Source: Physcomitrium patens
Lineage: Eukaryota > Streptophyta > Bryopsida > Funariales > Funariaceae
Direction: 5' to 3'
Assembly: GCF_000002425.4 (NCBI RefSeq)
Contig: NC_037253.1
Coordinates: forward strand, 4,184,576 to 4,248,575
Length of the DNA: 64,000 nt
In this document: positions 24,640 to 36,665 of the stretch, piece after piece
Layout of the letters: each line of letters begins with the position of its first letter
Position numbering within the stretch: position 1 is the first letter of the stretch
The notes under the pieces: generated by a model
The model's input: the letters and a program-made list of their open reading frames with translations, nothing else
Told to the model about the DNA's origin: nothing
The model's database searches: none
Position numbers and translations under genes: made by a program

Positions 24640-27600
24640 GTGCGGCTGGACAATCTAATATCACGACAACAATCAGGTTCCTCCTTCTCTGTCCAACCTG
24701 CCCGTTGTTTTACAATTTCTTTGTTTTTAGGCCCTCAAAAACAAAAAACTTTAGCTTTATTGGATTCGGGGGCATCTACTTGTTTTTTAGATGAAGAGTT
24801 TGCTAAACGCCACAAGATCCGTTTAGTACAGAAGTCCAAACCTGTTCACGTAGAGGTGATAGATGGACGACCCTTATTGTCAGGCAACGTTACCCACGAA
24901 TCAGAACCTATAGAAGTGGTGTTTAAGGACCATAGTAGTCACGTTATTTTTAATATTATTAGAACCCCATCAAGCCCTGTTATCCTTGGTCTTTCTTGGT
25001 TAGAAGATCATAATCCGTCCATTGATTGGAGGCTACGAAGGATAACATTTCCTGAAAAAAATAATAATAAACCTGTTGGTAGAACCTACATGAAGAAATC
25101 CATGTTTATTGGAGCAAGAGCGTTCCTAAGATCGTCCAAAGAAGGCGCACCATTTGTCATTTATGCAGCTCCAACTAGCGGCGAGAATATCTCAACATCG
25201 AATATACCAGAGCAATATAGGGATTTTGAAGACGTGTTTCAGAAGAAGAACGCCGATATACTGCCAGAACATCGACCATATGATTGCGCCATAGACTTAG
25301 AGGAAGGAGCGCAACCACCTTTTGGTCCAATATACAACCTATCGCATACGGAGTTGGCAGAATTGCGGAAGTACATCGATGAGAATCTAGCCAAGAATTT
25401 TATTCGACATTCAAAGTCGCCAGCTGGAGCACCAATCCTATTCGTGAAGAAAAAGGATGGCTCACTGCGGATGTGCGTGGACTACCGAGGACTCAACAAG
25501 GTGACCAAGAAAAATCGCTATCCCTTACCTTTGATCTCCGGCCTCTTAGATCAACTTGGACGTGCAAGGATTTTTACAAAGATTGATTTAAGAGGAGCCT
25601 ACAACCTTGTGCGAATCAAAGAAGGAGATGAATGGAAGACAGCCTTTCGTACAAGGTATGGCCATTTTGAGTACAATGTCATGCCTTTTGGTCTTACCAA
25701 TGCTCCAGCGATCTTTCAGCATATGATGAACGACATCTTTCGGGAGTACCTCGATGACTTTGTTGTCATCTATCTGGATGATATTTTGATATTTTCCAAG
25801 AATAAAGAAGAACATGAGAAGCACGTTTGTTTGATTCTTGAAAAACTACGCGAACGAGGACTCTACGCCAAGTTGGAGAAGTGTCAATTTCACCAGAATG
25901 AGATGGAATTTTTGGGCTTCATTGCGACTACAGAGGGCTTGAAGATGGATCCAAAAAAGGTAGAAGCAATTATATCTTGGGAAGTTCCGAAGACGGTTAG
26001 AGATGTTCAATGTTTTCTTGGATTTGCTAACTTCTATCGGATCTTCATCAAAAATTATTCTCAAGTTGCTGCACCACTCACGCGTCTAACAAGCAAAGAC
26101 AAGCTCGAATGGGGATCACAAGCAGCAAAAGCATTTCAAGATCTCAAGACGGCATTCACTACGGCTCCAATCTTGGTACACCCTGACTTTGCAAAGACTT
26201 TCTATTTAGAGACCAATGCTTCAGATTTTGCTTTGGGAGCTGTGCTTTCACAGATGGGCAAAGACAAGAAGCTTCAGCCAGTTGCGTTCTATTCACGAAA
26301 GTTCTCTCCTGCTAAGATCAACTACGAGATCCACGACAAAGAGCTGCTTGCTATAGTGGATGCCTTCCAAGAGTGGCGTCACTTCCTCGAAGGAGCTGCA
26401 CATCCAGTGACTGTTTATACGGACCACAAGAATTTGGAGTACTTCATGACAGCTCGAATTTTGAATCGTCGTCAAGCTCGATGGAATATGTCTCTATCAC
26501 GATTTGACTTTATTATCACCTACCGCCCTGGAAAACAGTAAGGATTATCTGACGCATTATCAAGGAGATCGTATCTTGCGCCAAAGGCTGGAGAAGCAGC
26601 GTTTGATCAACAATGTACAACATTGTTGAAACCAGAAAAATTCAGGATTTTTGCTACTGTTGCAACTATCGATGACGGCTTCCTCAGCGAGGTACGTACT
26701 GCGACCATTGAGGATTCTATAGCTCTTGACATCAAACAACGTATCGATAATGACAAGTTTAAGGTGGAGGGAGATCTTCTGTATTTTGAGGAGCGGTTGT
26801 ATATCCCGAAAGGACCAACTCGACTCCGAGTACTTCAATCTCGCCATGACTTTCCAACTGCGGGACATTTTGGATTCAACAAGACTTTGGAGCTCATTTC
26901 ACGAGATTTTTGGTGGCCCCAAATGTGGAAGGATGTGAAAGAATTTGTCCTTTCTTGTGATGTTTGTTCAAGATCCAAGATCCCTCGACATCGTCCGTAT
27001 GGACTTCTCCAGCCATTGCCTATTCCGCACCGACCATGGTCTTCAGTTTCTATGGACTTCATTACGGACCTACCGCCATCGAATTCATTTGACAGCATCT
27101 TTGTTGTGGTGGATCGATTTACAAAGATGGCACATTTCGTGCCTTGCAAGAAAACATCGTCAAGTAAAGACACCGCAAGACTCTTTCTTGATAACATATA
27201 TCGTTATCATGGCCTACCAGATGATATCGTGTCGGATCGAGGTACTCAGTTTGTATCCAAGTTTTGGAGGTCCCTCTTTGAGATATTGAAGGTGGATATT
27301 AAGCTCTCTTCGGCTTTTCATCCTCAAATTGACGGTCAAACGGAGCGGGTGAATCAAGTTTTGGAGCAATATTTACGATGCAGCATCAACTATCAACAAG
27401 ATGATTGGACTGCATATCTACCGCTTGCTGAGTTCGCATACAACAACACTCTTCATGCGTCAACTCAACAAATACCATTCTTCTCCAACTACGGATACCA
27501 CCCCAAGCTCGATTTATTGAGTTCTTCAGCAAATAACAACCCAGCAGCTGAAGGATTTGTGAAGCAACTATCGGAGCTTCAAGCGACGTTGAAGCTTCAA

Positions 27601-28110
27601 TTGCAATCTGCCCAAGAGAGTTATAAGGCATGTGCAGATAAATATCGAAATGAGGTGCCTACTTTTAAAGTTGGAAGTAAAGTATGGCTTCTTCGACGGA
27701 ATATCAAGACCAAGCGGCCATGTGACAAATTGGACTATCGGAGATTAGGGCCATTTGTTATCGGGAAGCAGATCAATCCGGTGGCATATCGTCTGGAGTT
27801 ACCAGCTACTATGAAGGTACATCCAGTCTTTCACGTGTCTTTGTTGGAACCTTATCGAGAGTCAGCTTTTCCCCAAAGAGTACAAAGTCCGCCACCAAGT
27901 ATCGAAATTGAAAACCATGAGGAATACGAGGTAGAAAAGGTACTAGATTCACGGCGTAATAGAAGAAAATTGGAGTATTTAGTGCATTGGAGTGGATACG
28001 ACATCAATGAACGAACGTGGGAGCGTGCCGAAAATCTTACCAATGCGCCAAAAAAGGTACAAGAATTTTATCAACGATATCCAGATAAACCTAAGCCGAT
28101 TCAACGATAG
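24640..28110 (+). pseudogene. A2 pol: protease, RT, RNase H, integrase, chromodomain
   Basis: Protease carries LLDSGASTCFLDEEF (about 24756). Reverse transcriptase carries [11 protein letters not shown] (about 25470) and [15 protein letters not shown] (about 25760). RNase H carries [10 protein letters not shown] (about 26415). Integrase has an HHCC zinc region ending CDVCSRSK, then the D,D-35-E core with VVVDRFTKMAHF, DRGTQFVSKFW and TERVNQVLEQY. The C-terminus is a chromodomain (EKVLDSRRNRRKLEYLVHWS, about 27930-28090). Nearly whole. Confidence 0.94.
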
Positions 28111-28236
28111 CTTCTTGCTGAAGCTTGCTCATCAAGTAGCATAAAAAGGGAGGAGGGCACCTCCAAAACCCATAGTTCGATAGTGTAGAACTTTGTTAGC
28201 AACTATAATTTGCTCTCATCATTTTAGCCTTTAGAC

Positions 28237-28584
28237 ATGGATAGTCAAGATACTACACTTGTTATGTCATCTCAAGCGACTAGCTCACGAAGACGACCGC
28301 GAGATGAAGAACCGCGTGCACCACGACGATGTCGAAGGATACCGAGCAACAGATCGCTAGTAATTGTATTTGAGGTCGAGCCTGCCTACGACGGTCAGCC
28401 AGAAGGTGTGTTTGGAGGACAGTTTCACAATGAAGACACAGAAGTCCACGCTTGGTCAGAGGTTGAAGGTGTTGGTCACTATCGTTGGCTCCAAGGGCCG
28501 ATGAATCATTTGCCTCGCAAACAACAATTGGAATTCATAGCGGATGTAATGCGACAGATTTTCATTTTCTTGCGTTGGTATTGA
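28237..28584 (+). CDS. Extra small ORF of family A, copy 1
   Basis: An uninterrupted frame of 115 residues lies about 125 nt after pol and just before the polypurine tract and LTR. The N-terminus is Ser/Arg-rich and basic (SSRRRPRDEEPRAPRR). The C-terminal part has the core GVGHYRWLQGPMNHLPRKQQ and ends in a hydrophobic helix (IFIFLRWY). Closely similar ORFs are at 30905 and, diverged, in A1, B1 and B2. I do not recognise the family; it is not a chromodomain, envelope protein or RNase H that I know. Confidence 0.75.
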   Translation: MDSQDTTLVMSSQATSSRRRPRDEEPRAPRRCRRIPSNRSLVIVFEVEPAYDGQPEGVFGGQFHNEDTEVHAWSEVEGVGHYRWLQGPMNHLPRKQQLEFIADVMRQIFIFLRWY

Positions 28585-28618
28585 CTGATAACAACATTGC
28601 TTCTCGGAGACCTCGAAG

Positions 28619-28634
28619 TTAGAAGAGGAGGTGA
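28619..28634 (+). other. A2 polypurine tract
   Basis: TTAGAAGAGGAGGTGA abuts the second LTR and is the expected plus-strand primer site. The same tract precedes the third LTR. Confidence 0.7.
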
Positions 28635-29078
28635 TGTCATGGACATACATTGGAAGATTCTTTAAATATTCTTCTAGAATATTCTCTAAAGGTTCTCTAA
28701 AGATTCTCTAAAGATTCCTTTAGAAGGTTTTAGAAGATTCTTAGAATATTTCCTAAAGATTCTCTTAGAAGGTTCTAGAATATTCTTAGAAGGTTCTAGA
28801 ATATTCTGATAGATTCTAGGAAGTTGCTCGAGAAGTTTCCTAATTAGTAGAAGTTGTTGGAAAAGCGTCCTAGTTAGCGGAAGTAGCTCGAGAAGCTTCC
28901 TATTCAGTAGTATATATAGGAGTCGAGGCTGAAGGGTTCTTCAGTCTCGACAACACATCTCTTGGAGTTCTAGCTCACCTTTCTGGTGATGTTCTTGTAC
29001 TCATCTGTTTAATCTAGTTCTGCCACTTCTTCTTGAACTTCTTGTTAGATTTCAAGTCTGTATTTTGTGTCCGTGACA
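28635..29078 (+). repeat. A2 cluster middle LTR
   Basis: 444 bp, TGTCATGG to CCGTGACA, nearly identical to the third LTR. It is directly followed by RNase H coding sequence instead of a leader. Confidence 0.92.
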
Positions 29079-30778
29079 CTGTTTATACGGACCACAAGAA
29101 TTTGGAGTACTTCATGACAGCTCGAATTTTGAATCGTCGTCAAGCTCGATGGAATATGTCTCTATCACGATTTGACTTTATTATCACCTACCGCCCTGGA
29201 AAACAGCAAGGATTATCTGACGCATTATCAAGGAGATCGTATCTTGCGCCAAAGGCTGGAGAAGCAGCGTTTAATCAACAATGTACAACATTGTTGAAAC
29301 CAGAAAAATTCAAGATTTTTGCTACTGTTGCAACTATCGATGACGGCTTCCTCAGCGAGGTACGTACTGCGACCATTGAGGATTCTATAGCTCTTGACAT
29401 CAAACAACGTGTCGATAATGACAAGTTTAAGGTGGAGGGAGATCTTCTGTATTTTGAGGAGCGGTTGTATATCCCGAAAGGACCAACTCGACTCCGAGTA
29501 CTTCAATCTCGCCACGACTTTCCAGCTGCGGGACATTTTGGATTCAACAAGACTTTGGAGCTCATTTCACGAGATTTTTGGTGGCCCCAAATGTGGAAGG
29601 ATGTGAAGGAATTTGTCCTTTCTTGTGATGTTTGTTCAAGATTCAAGATCCCTCGACATCGTCCGTATGGACTTCTCCAGCCATTGCCTATTCCGCACCG
29701 ACCATGGTCTTCAGTTTCTATGGACTTCATTACGGACCTACCGCCATCGAATTCATTTGACAGCATCTTTGTTGTGGTGGATCGATTTACAAAGATGGCA
29801 CATTTCGTGCCTTGCAAGAAAACATCGTCAAGTAAAGACACCGCAAGACTCTTTCTTGATAACATATATCGTTATCATGGCCTACCAGATGATATCGTGT
29901 CGGATCGAGGTACTCAGTTTGTATCCAAGTTTTGGAGGTCCCTCTTTGAGATATTGAAGGTGGATATTAAGCTCTCTTCGGCTTTTCATCCTCAAATTGA
30001 CGGTCAAACGGAGCGGGTGAATCAAGTTTTGGAGCAATATTTACGATGCAGCATCAACTATCAACAAGATGATTGGACTGCATATCTACCGCTTGCTGAG
30101 TTCGCATACAACAACACTCTTCATGCGTCAACTCAACAAATACCATTCTTCTCCAACTACGGATACCACCCCAAGCTTGATTTATTGAGTTCTTCAGCAA
30201 ATAACAACCCAGCAGCTGAAGGATTTGTGAAGCAACTATCGGAGCTTCAAGCGACGTTGAAGCTTCAATTGCAATCTGCCCAAGAGAGTTATAAGGCATG
30301 TGCAGATAAATATCGAAATGAGGTGCCTACTTTTAAAGTTGGAAGTAAAGTATGGCTTCTTCGACGGAATATCAAGACCAAGCGGCCATGTGACAAATTG
30401 GACTATCGGAGATTAGGGCCATTTGTTATCGGGAAGCAGATCAATCCGGTGGCATATCGTCTGGAGTTACCAGCTACTATGAAGGTACATCCAGTCTTTC
30501 ACGTGTCTTTGTTGGAACCTTATCGAGAGTCAGCTTTTCCCCAAAGAGTACAAAGTCCGCCACCAAGTATCGAAATTGAAAACCATGAGGAATATGAGGT
30601 GGAAAAGGTACTAGATTCACGGCGTAATAGAAGAAAATTGGAGTATTTAGTGCATTGGAGTGGATACGACATCAATGAACGAACATGGGAGCGTGCCGAA
30701 AATCTTGCCAATGCACCAAAAAAGGTACAAGAATTTCATCAACGATATCCTCATAAACCTAAGCCGATTCAACGATAG
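29079..30778 (+). pseudogene. A2 cluster second, partial pol
   Basis: It begins at [10 protein letters not shown] of RNase H right at the LTR border and runs through integrase and chromodomain. It is almost identical to 26410-28110 and open throughout, but gag, protease and most of reverse transcriptase are absent. Confidence 0.92.
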
Positions 30779-30904
30779 CTTCTTGCTGAAGCTTGCTCAT
30801 CAAGTAGCATAAAAAAGGGGGAAGGCACCTCCAAAATCCATAGTTCGATAGTGTAGAACTTTGTTAGCAACTATAGTTTGCTCTCATCATTTTAGCCTTT
30901 AGAC

Positions 30905-31252
30905 ATGGATAGTCAAGATACTACACTTGTTATGTCATCTCAAGCGACTAGCTCACGAAGACGACCGCGAGATGAAGAACCGCCTGCACCACGACGACGT
31001 GAGAGGATACCGAGCAACAGATCGCTAGTAATTGTATTTGAGGTCGAGCCTGCCTACGACGGTCAGCCAGAAGGTGTGTTTGGAGGACAGTTTCACAATG
31101 AAGACACAGAAGTCCACGCTTGGTCAGAGGTTGAAGGTGTTGGTCACTATCGTTGGCTCCAAGGGCCGATGAATCATTTGCCTCGCAAACAACAATTGGA
31201 ATTCATAGCGGATGTGATGCGACAGATTTTCATTTTCTTGCGTTGGTATTGA
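30905..31252 (+). CDS. Extra small ORF of family A, copy 2
   Basis: 115 residues, differing from the copy at 28237 at only a few positions near the N-terminus (PPAPRRRERIP). It keeps the same core GVGHYRWLQGPMNHLPRKQQ and sits in the same place between chromodomain and LTR. Function unknown. Confidence 0.75.
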   Translation: MDSQDTTLVMSSQATSSRRRPRDEEPPAPRRRERIPSNRSLVIVFEVEPAYDGQPEGVFGGQFHNEDTEVHAWSEVEGVGHYRWLQGPMNHLPRKQQLEFIADVMRQIFIFLRWY

Positions 31253-31302
31253 CTGATAACAACATTGCTTCTCGGAGACCTCGAAGTTAGAAGAGGAGGT
31301 GA

Positions 31303-31746
31303 TGTCATGGACATACATTGGAAGATTCTTTAAATATTCTTCTAGAATATTCTCTAAAGGTTCTCTAAAGATTCTCTAAAGATTCCTTTAGAAGGTTTTA
31401 GAAGATTCTTAGAATATTTCCTAAAGATTCTCTTAGAAGGTTCTAGAATATTCTTAGAAGGTTCTAGAATATTCTGATAGATTCTAGGAAGTTGCTCGAG
31501 AAGTTTCCTAATTAGTAGAAGTTGTTGGAAAAGCGTCCTAGTTAGCGGAAGTAGCTCAAGAAGCTTCCTATTCAGTAGTATATATAGGAGTCGAGGCTGA
31601 AGGGTTCTTCAGTCTCGACAACACATCTCTTGGAGTTCTAGCTCACCTTTGTGGTGTTATTCTTGTACTCATCTGTTTAATCTAGTTCTGCCACTTCTTC
31701 TTGAACTTCTTGTTAGATTTCAAGTCTGTATTTTGTGTCCGTGACA
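31303..31746 (+). repeat. A2 cluster last LTR
   Basis: 444 bp, differing at only about four sites from the middle LTR. It ends at the ACAGT flank, after which B2 sequence resumes. Confidence 0.92.
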
Positions 31747-33346
31747 ACAGTATTGATTTGTGCAGAAATAGAAAATGGTCCTAGCCTTGGATAGTCCAAC
31801 TTGTCACAAAGATGAGTGGTCTTGATATTGCGACGAAGTAGCCATACCTTATCACCGAAGTGGAATGGTGGTTGTTCCTTTCGATAGACATCCACATCGA
31901 CCTTTTGTTGTTCTTCAGCTTCTTTTAACTGTGCCTTCAACATTGCATGTAGCTCTGACAAATGAATTGCCAAATCTTTCGCAGTAGGATTATCAACTTT
32001 TGAAAAGTCAAAAGTATCAAGTCATGGATGATAACCATAATTAGCGAAGAAAGGTGTTTGTTTTGTAGAAGAATGTACCATATTATTGTAAGCAAACTCT
32101 GCCAATGGCAAAAGAGTTGTCCAATCATCTTATTGGTAGTTAATGGTACATCTTAAATATTGCTCCAAAACTTTATTAACATGCTCCATTTGTCCATCAA
32201 TTTGAGGATGGAATGCTAAAGATAGTTTTATATCCACTTTTAGAATCTTAAAAAGAGTCCGCCAAAATCTTGATACAAATTAAGTTCCCCTATCTGATAT
32301 AATATCTTTGGGTAATCCATGATAGCGATAGATATTGTCAAGAAAGAGCTTAGCTATTTCTTCACTTGTGATAGATTTTATACATGGTACAAAATGTGCC
32401 ATCTTGGTAAAACGATCTACTATCATGAATATAGAATCATAAGAACTTGAGATTGAAAGATCCGTGATGAAGTCCATAGAAACAAAAGACCATGGTTGTT
32501 TTGGAATGGATGATGGCTGAAGAAGTCCAAAAGGTCGATGACGAGGAGTTTTTGATCTTGAGCAAACATCACATGATTGTACAAAATCTTTGACTGCCTT
32601 CCACATTTGAGGCCACCAAAAATCCCTAGATATCAGTTCCAAAGTCTTATTGTATCCAAAATGTCATGTTGTTAGGAAGTTGTGATGAGCTTGAAGAATA
32701 TGTAAACGTGCTTCATCTTCTGGAACATATAGGTGTCCTTCGAAATACAGTAGTTTATTCGTGAACTCAAATTTAGATGGATCATGAGATTTAGAAGAAT
32801 TATTCTTGATATCATAAACAAGAGGGTCTAAAGACATACTTAACTGGACTTGCTTGAGAAAAGTTAAATCAACAGTGAATGTTGATTTTATTGCTCGAAG
32901 ATGAAATTGCTCCGGCTTGAAGAGAATCATTCTTTATTATTCAAAAGCTACATATCCTTCTTTTGGTGCAAGATAAGAACGTCTAGACAAGGCATCGGAC
33001 AAACCTTGTTATTTTCTTGGTCGATAAGTGATGATGAACTCGAAACTTAATAAAGACATGCTCTAACAAGCTTAACGATAATTTAATATGCGTGTTGATA
33101 TGAAATATTCAAGGTTCTTATGATCCGTATATACGATGACTAGACTGAAAGCGCTTTCTAGATAATGACGCCATTTTTGAAAAGAATCCACAATTACAAG
33201 AAGTTCTTTGTCATGGATTTCATAATTGATTTCTATTGCTGAGAATTTTCTTGAATGAAAGGCTACTGAATGAAATTTGTTATCTGTTCCCATTTGTATC
33301 AAAATCGCATCCATAGCAAAGTGTGGTGCATCTGTTTCCATAAAGA
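31747..33346 (-). pseudogene. B2 integrase and RNase H region
   Basis: Recognisable from left to right on the minus strand: integrase C-terminal part (FGDKVWLLRRNIKTT, about 31830), integrase core and zinc region (CDVCSRSKTPRHRPFGLLQP, about 32540), and RNase H ([10 protein letters not shown], about 33110). It ends where the family C cluster enters. Broken. Confidence 0.88.
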
Positions 33347-33355
33347 ACGCTCTCG

Positions 33356-34634
33356 TGTTGTAACACGAGTATACCGTGAAAATATAAAGAAAGTGGACTT
33401 TTATTAATGTTCAGTTACCTCGAATATTGGGAGCAACGACCGATTCCAGTGCCAATATTCAAGGGCCAGTTCAGACACCCCGTCACAGTCGGTCAGGGTA
33501 TACTTACCAGTAACAAAATGCTCCGTTCGAGTCCAATAGTGGAAGTCAACAGAATTGAAAGGACTAAATTGATGACTGAGCGAGCCTGACACGAAGGACC
33601 AATTTGACCCAATTATGGGAATATCCAGGTCTTACTAAGGGCCTCTTAGCCAATCTGATGCGAAAGACCAATTTGATCCAATTATGGAAATATCCAGGTC
33701 TTACTACGGGTCTCTTAGCCAATCTAACGCGAAGGACCAATTTGATCCAATTATAGGAATATCCAGGTCTTACTATGGGCCACTTAGCCGATATGAGACC
33801 TGAATTGGTCGGGCGACTCAATGTGGTCCCGATTATGGGAGTTTTGATTCCATTTCAGGTTGTCCTGCTCTTTGTGCTGTTTCAGGGAACGTTGTTTCCG
33901 AAAAAAGAACCTTTTAAAAGGCAAAAAATGGAAGAGAAAGCTCTGACGGTGGAGCCAATTCCGGATCCAAGACGGAAGATTGAAGAAAATCAGAGGCTAG
34001 GATTTGAAAGAGGGGAGAATTAGGATTAAAGGGGAGGATAGGTTAAGAAATGAAGAGGGGAGAATTAAGGTTTTTTAAGGGTTAGAGAGCTAGCTTCATG
34101 CTTCGGCGGGGAGGGGGGGAGAGGAAAAAGATAGAGAATTGGGGTTTTTTTTTCTTCATAGGGTTTTGGGAAGATAGAGGCAATCGTTGCTGAAAGTCAG
34201 TATTGTACTAGTGAATCGGGGTTTTAATGAAGTTGGTGTAGTTACTCTTGACTGTTTTGTGAAATCGAAGTTACGTCTATCATTGAAGAATTAAAAGGGT
34301 GTCTATAGGATTGAATATGAGGAGTGAATGAAAATTTTTGGATTAATCTAACAAGACAGTCAGTGGATACAAGGTCGTGAGTATAAAGCGGTATCGAAGA
34401 TTAGCAGATTGGATTATTCAGGGTTCTCTGTAATGTCTAGAGACCTACCGGCTGGGACAAAAAGGATTTTGGCGAGCAGTCAAAGAACATCCGTATAGAT
34501 TTACGATATATTCTTATAATTGTTTATATTCCAATAGTCAAAAATCGATAGACTGCTTGAATATTAACAAATCTCCATACTACTATAGCCAGACGCTCAG
34601 TGCGTTCTCGAGCAAAAAAGCACATAATACGACA
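33356..34634 (+). repeat. Family C LTR 1
   Basis: It starts TGTTGTAACACGAG and ends ATAATACGACA; 1279 bp. An internal unit with ATATCCAGGTCTTACTA and CTCTTAGCCAAT is tandemly repeated around 33600-33790. A tRNA-type primer site candidate (TGGTGAACCCGACATG) follows a few bases after the end. Confidence 0.88.
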
Positions 34635-34832
34635 TAAGTGGTGAACCCGACATGAAAGCTTGAGGTGGAAGGTATTGGATTTCGTTTGGTTTTATTTTTA
34701 TTTTTATGGAGAACGAAAATAAAAATTTTGAAAGATCTTTGGGAGGAGTTTCTAGATCCATCTATTGCTAGTATTTTTAAAGCCTTCTCATTATCAATGC
34801 AACAATAGCAAAGCAATGATCGAAAGGAAGCT

Positions 34833-35680
34833 TTGGCAACCAAAGTATTGCAAGCAGTGGTCAATAAAATTGATCAATTTGATGGAAGGAATATTTCAAG
34901 GTATTTAAGATGTTATGTTCGTGAAATAGAATTAAATCGGGTTTCTGAGAAGAAAATGGTTGAATTATTTGGACTTGCCACGATACTAGAGATAAGAGAC
35001 CATATTACATCGATTACGGATCATTATGGGAATTCATGGGAGGTTTTTTCACATGCATTGAAAGACAAATATTTCTTGGAAGATGCTGATCGCATTACTA
35101 AGAAGTTGTTTCTGGAATGGATTGAACGGCCTAATAAGAATTTGCAAGCAACAATGCTACTAAGGGAATTTGAGAGGCAGTACTCTCAATTATCGAAGGT
35201 AGAAAAATTGACATTGGAGCCGAACAAAGTTGATCTATTTCTTTAAGCTGCTGATGGAGAATTGCAAGGGAAATTAGAACTCCTTCTTGAAGACAAAGAA
35301 GAAGATGAAGGATTGACAACAAAGTGGAAGAACGTTGAAGATGCGGTGGGGTTGCTTACAAAAAAAAAAAGAAGGAAGGATAGGAGCAATATTCCAAAAA
35401 CAGTACAAGCACCCAAAGCTCCAGTACGGACAACACCACCAACAATGCCTACAGTTTAACCTTCGACATCCTTGTCAAAGAAAGGAGATATGGAGATGGA
35501 AGAAATTATACGAGGAATGCGAGATCTTCAAATCAAATTAGCAAGATTTGAAGAGAATACTTCTACAAAAAATTTGAAGAATGTTTCAAAACAAGGATAT
35601 GTACAAAGATGCATTTGGTGTGATGACGCTTCACACACTAAGAAAGATTGCAATGAATTTAATAATATGATATGATAAGG
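34833..35680 (+). pseudogene. Family C gag
   Basis: A gag-like region with IDQFDGRNISRYLRCYVREI and a later CCHC-like knuckle (CIWCDDASHTKKDC, about 35610). It is distinct in sequence from the gag of families A and B. Broken. Confidence 0.8.
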
Positions 35681-36134
35681 AATTATTTGCTGGAATGATG
35701 GAAAGATAGCATTAAAAGATAGAGAGGATCTTCTTCAAACCAATTTTGGCAAGGAAAGAATGAGAACATTGATTCAAGATTACTTAAAAGAGCATGAAAT
35801 AGCAACACGAGAAAGTGCAAGTTATGGTGCTAGAGTAGATGATGAAATTGGTGGAAGTATGGAAACTAGTGAGTTTTGGGCTTCTGCCGTTTCTACAATG
35901 CAAGAAGGGAAATTACCTTGAGAAGTGTTATTGAGGACTACAGCTACAATACGAGGTGCAACAGGTTGAGAGGATCCTGTTGAGTCTCTTTCAGTTCATG
36001 CATATATTGCTAAGAGCCAACATGAAGCTTTGATGGAAGAAAAGAAATGAGAAAATTTTGATCATACGAGAGAAGGAAATTCTTCTAAGAGGCAAACTCG
36101 AGGAGACAAGGTTCGAGAGGCAGCTTCACAAGAA

Positions 36135-36660
36135 TTGCTTGTAAAGGATACCTCAGCATCATTGGAAGAAAAAACAAGGAAGACAAAAGATAAGGGCAAA
36201 TCAATTGCTTATAAGCTACTTTCTGACATTGAAGCGGCAACAAATTTGAAAAGGGTGTTGGAAGAACGTATATTAAACGCTAAGCTGGAATTTACATTGA
36301 AAGAAGTTTTGGGAATTACAAAGAAGGAGTTTCATGATGTTATCATTGATAGCATTAAGCGAAAGAGACAATTAATGGGCAAAATTGGAATGAGTCATGC
36401 TATTGATGCAAGAATATATAAAGATGAAGAAGAGGTTGATATTGGTTACAAGCAACCAACAAATGAAAAGAATGGATATAATCAACGAGTACATTTCAAA
36501 GATTATAATGATAAGGAAATAGAAACTTTGAGCCATTATACTCGAAAGCATTGGGCAAGGGCAACTACTGAGGTATTGGTGAAAGTAGGAGATATAAAAG
36601 AACCAATAGTTGTTTTAGTCGACCATGGTTCTGAAATAAATCTTATGTCTAAAGATCTTT
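36135..36660 (+). pseudogene. Family C linker and start of protease
   Basis: A charged linker is followed by an aspartic-protease-like segment (VVLVDHGSEINLMSKDLY). The region is cut by B1, which entered between ATAAG duplications. Confidence 0.75.
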
Positions 36661-36665
36661 ATAAG

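Larger units (their letters stand above)
22918..31746 (+). mobile_element. A2 cluster: family A chromovirus with three LTRs
   Basis: The layout is LTR (22918-23329), full internal region (23330-28634), LTR (28635-29078), a second internal region that begins within RNase H (29079-31302), LTR (31303-31746). It sits inside B2 with near-matching flanks ACAGG (22913-22917) and ACAGT (31747-31751). The two internal regions and the two 444-bp LTRs are nearly identical, so it is young. The full internal region looks nearly whole, with about two or three breaks. Confidence 0.93.

Noticed and set aside
26835-30299. Antisense frames of 80-120 residues in the A2 cluster
   Set aside because: They mirror the integrase coding sequence on the other strand and repeat identically in both copies for that reason only.
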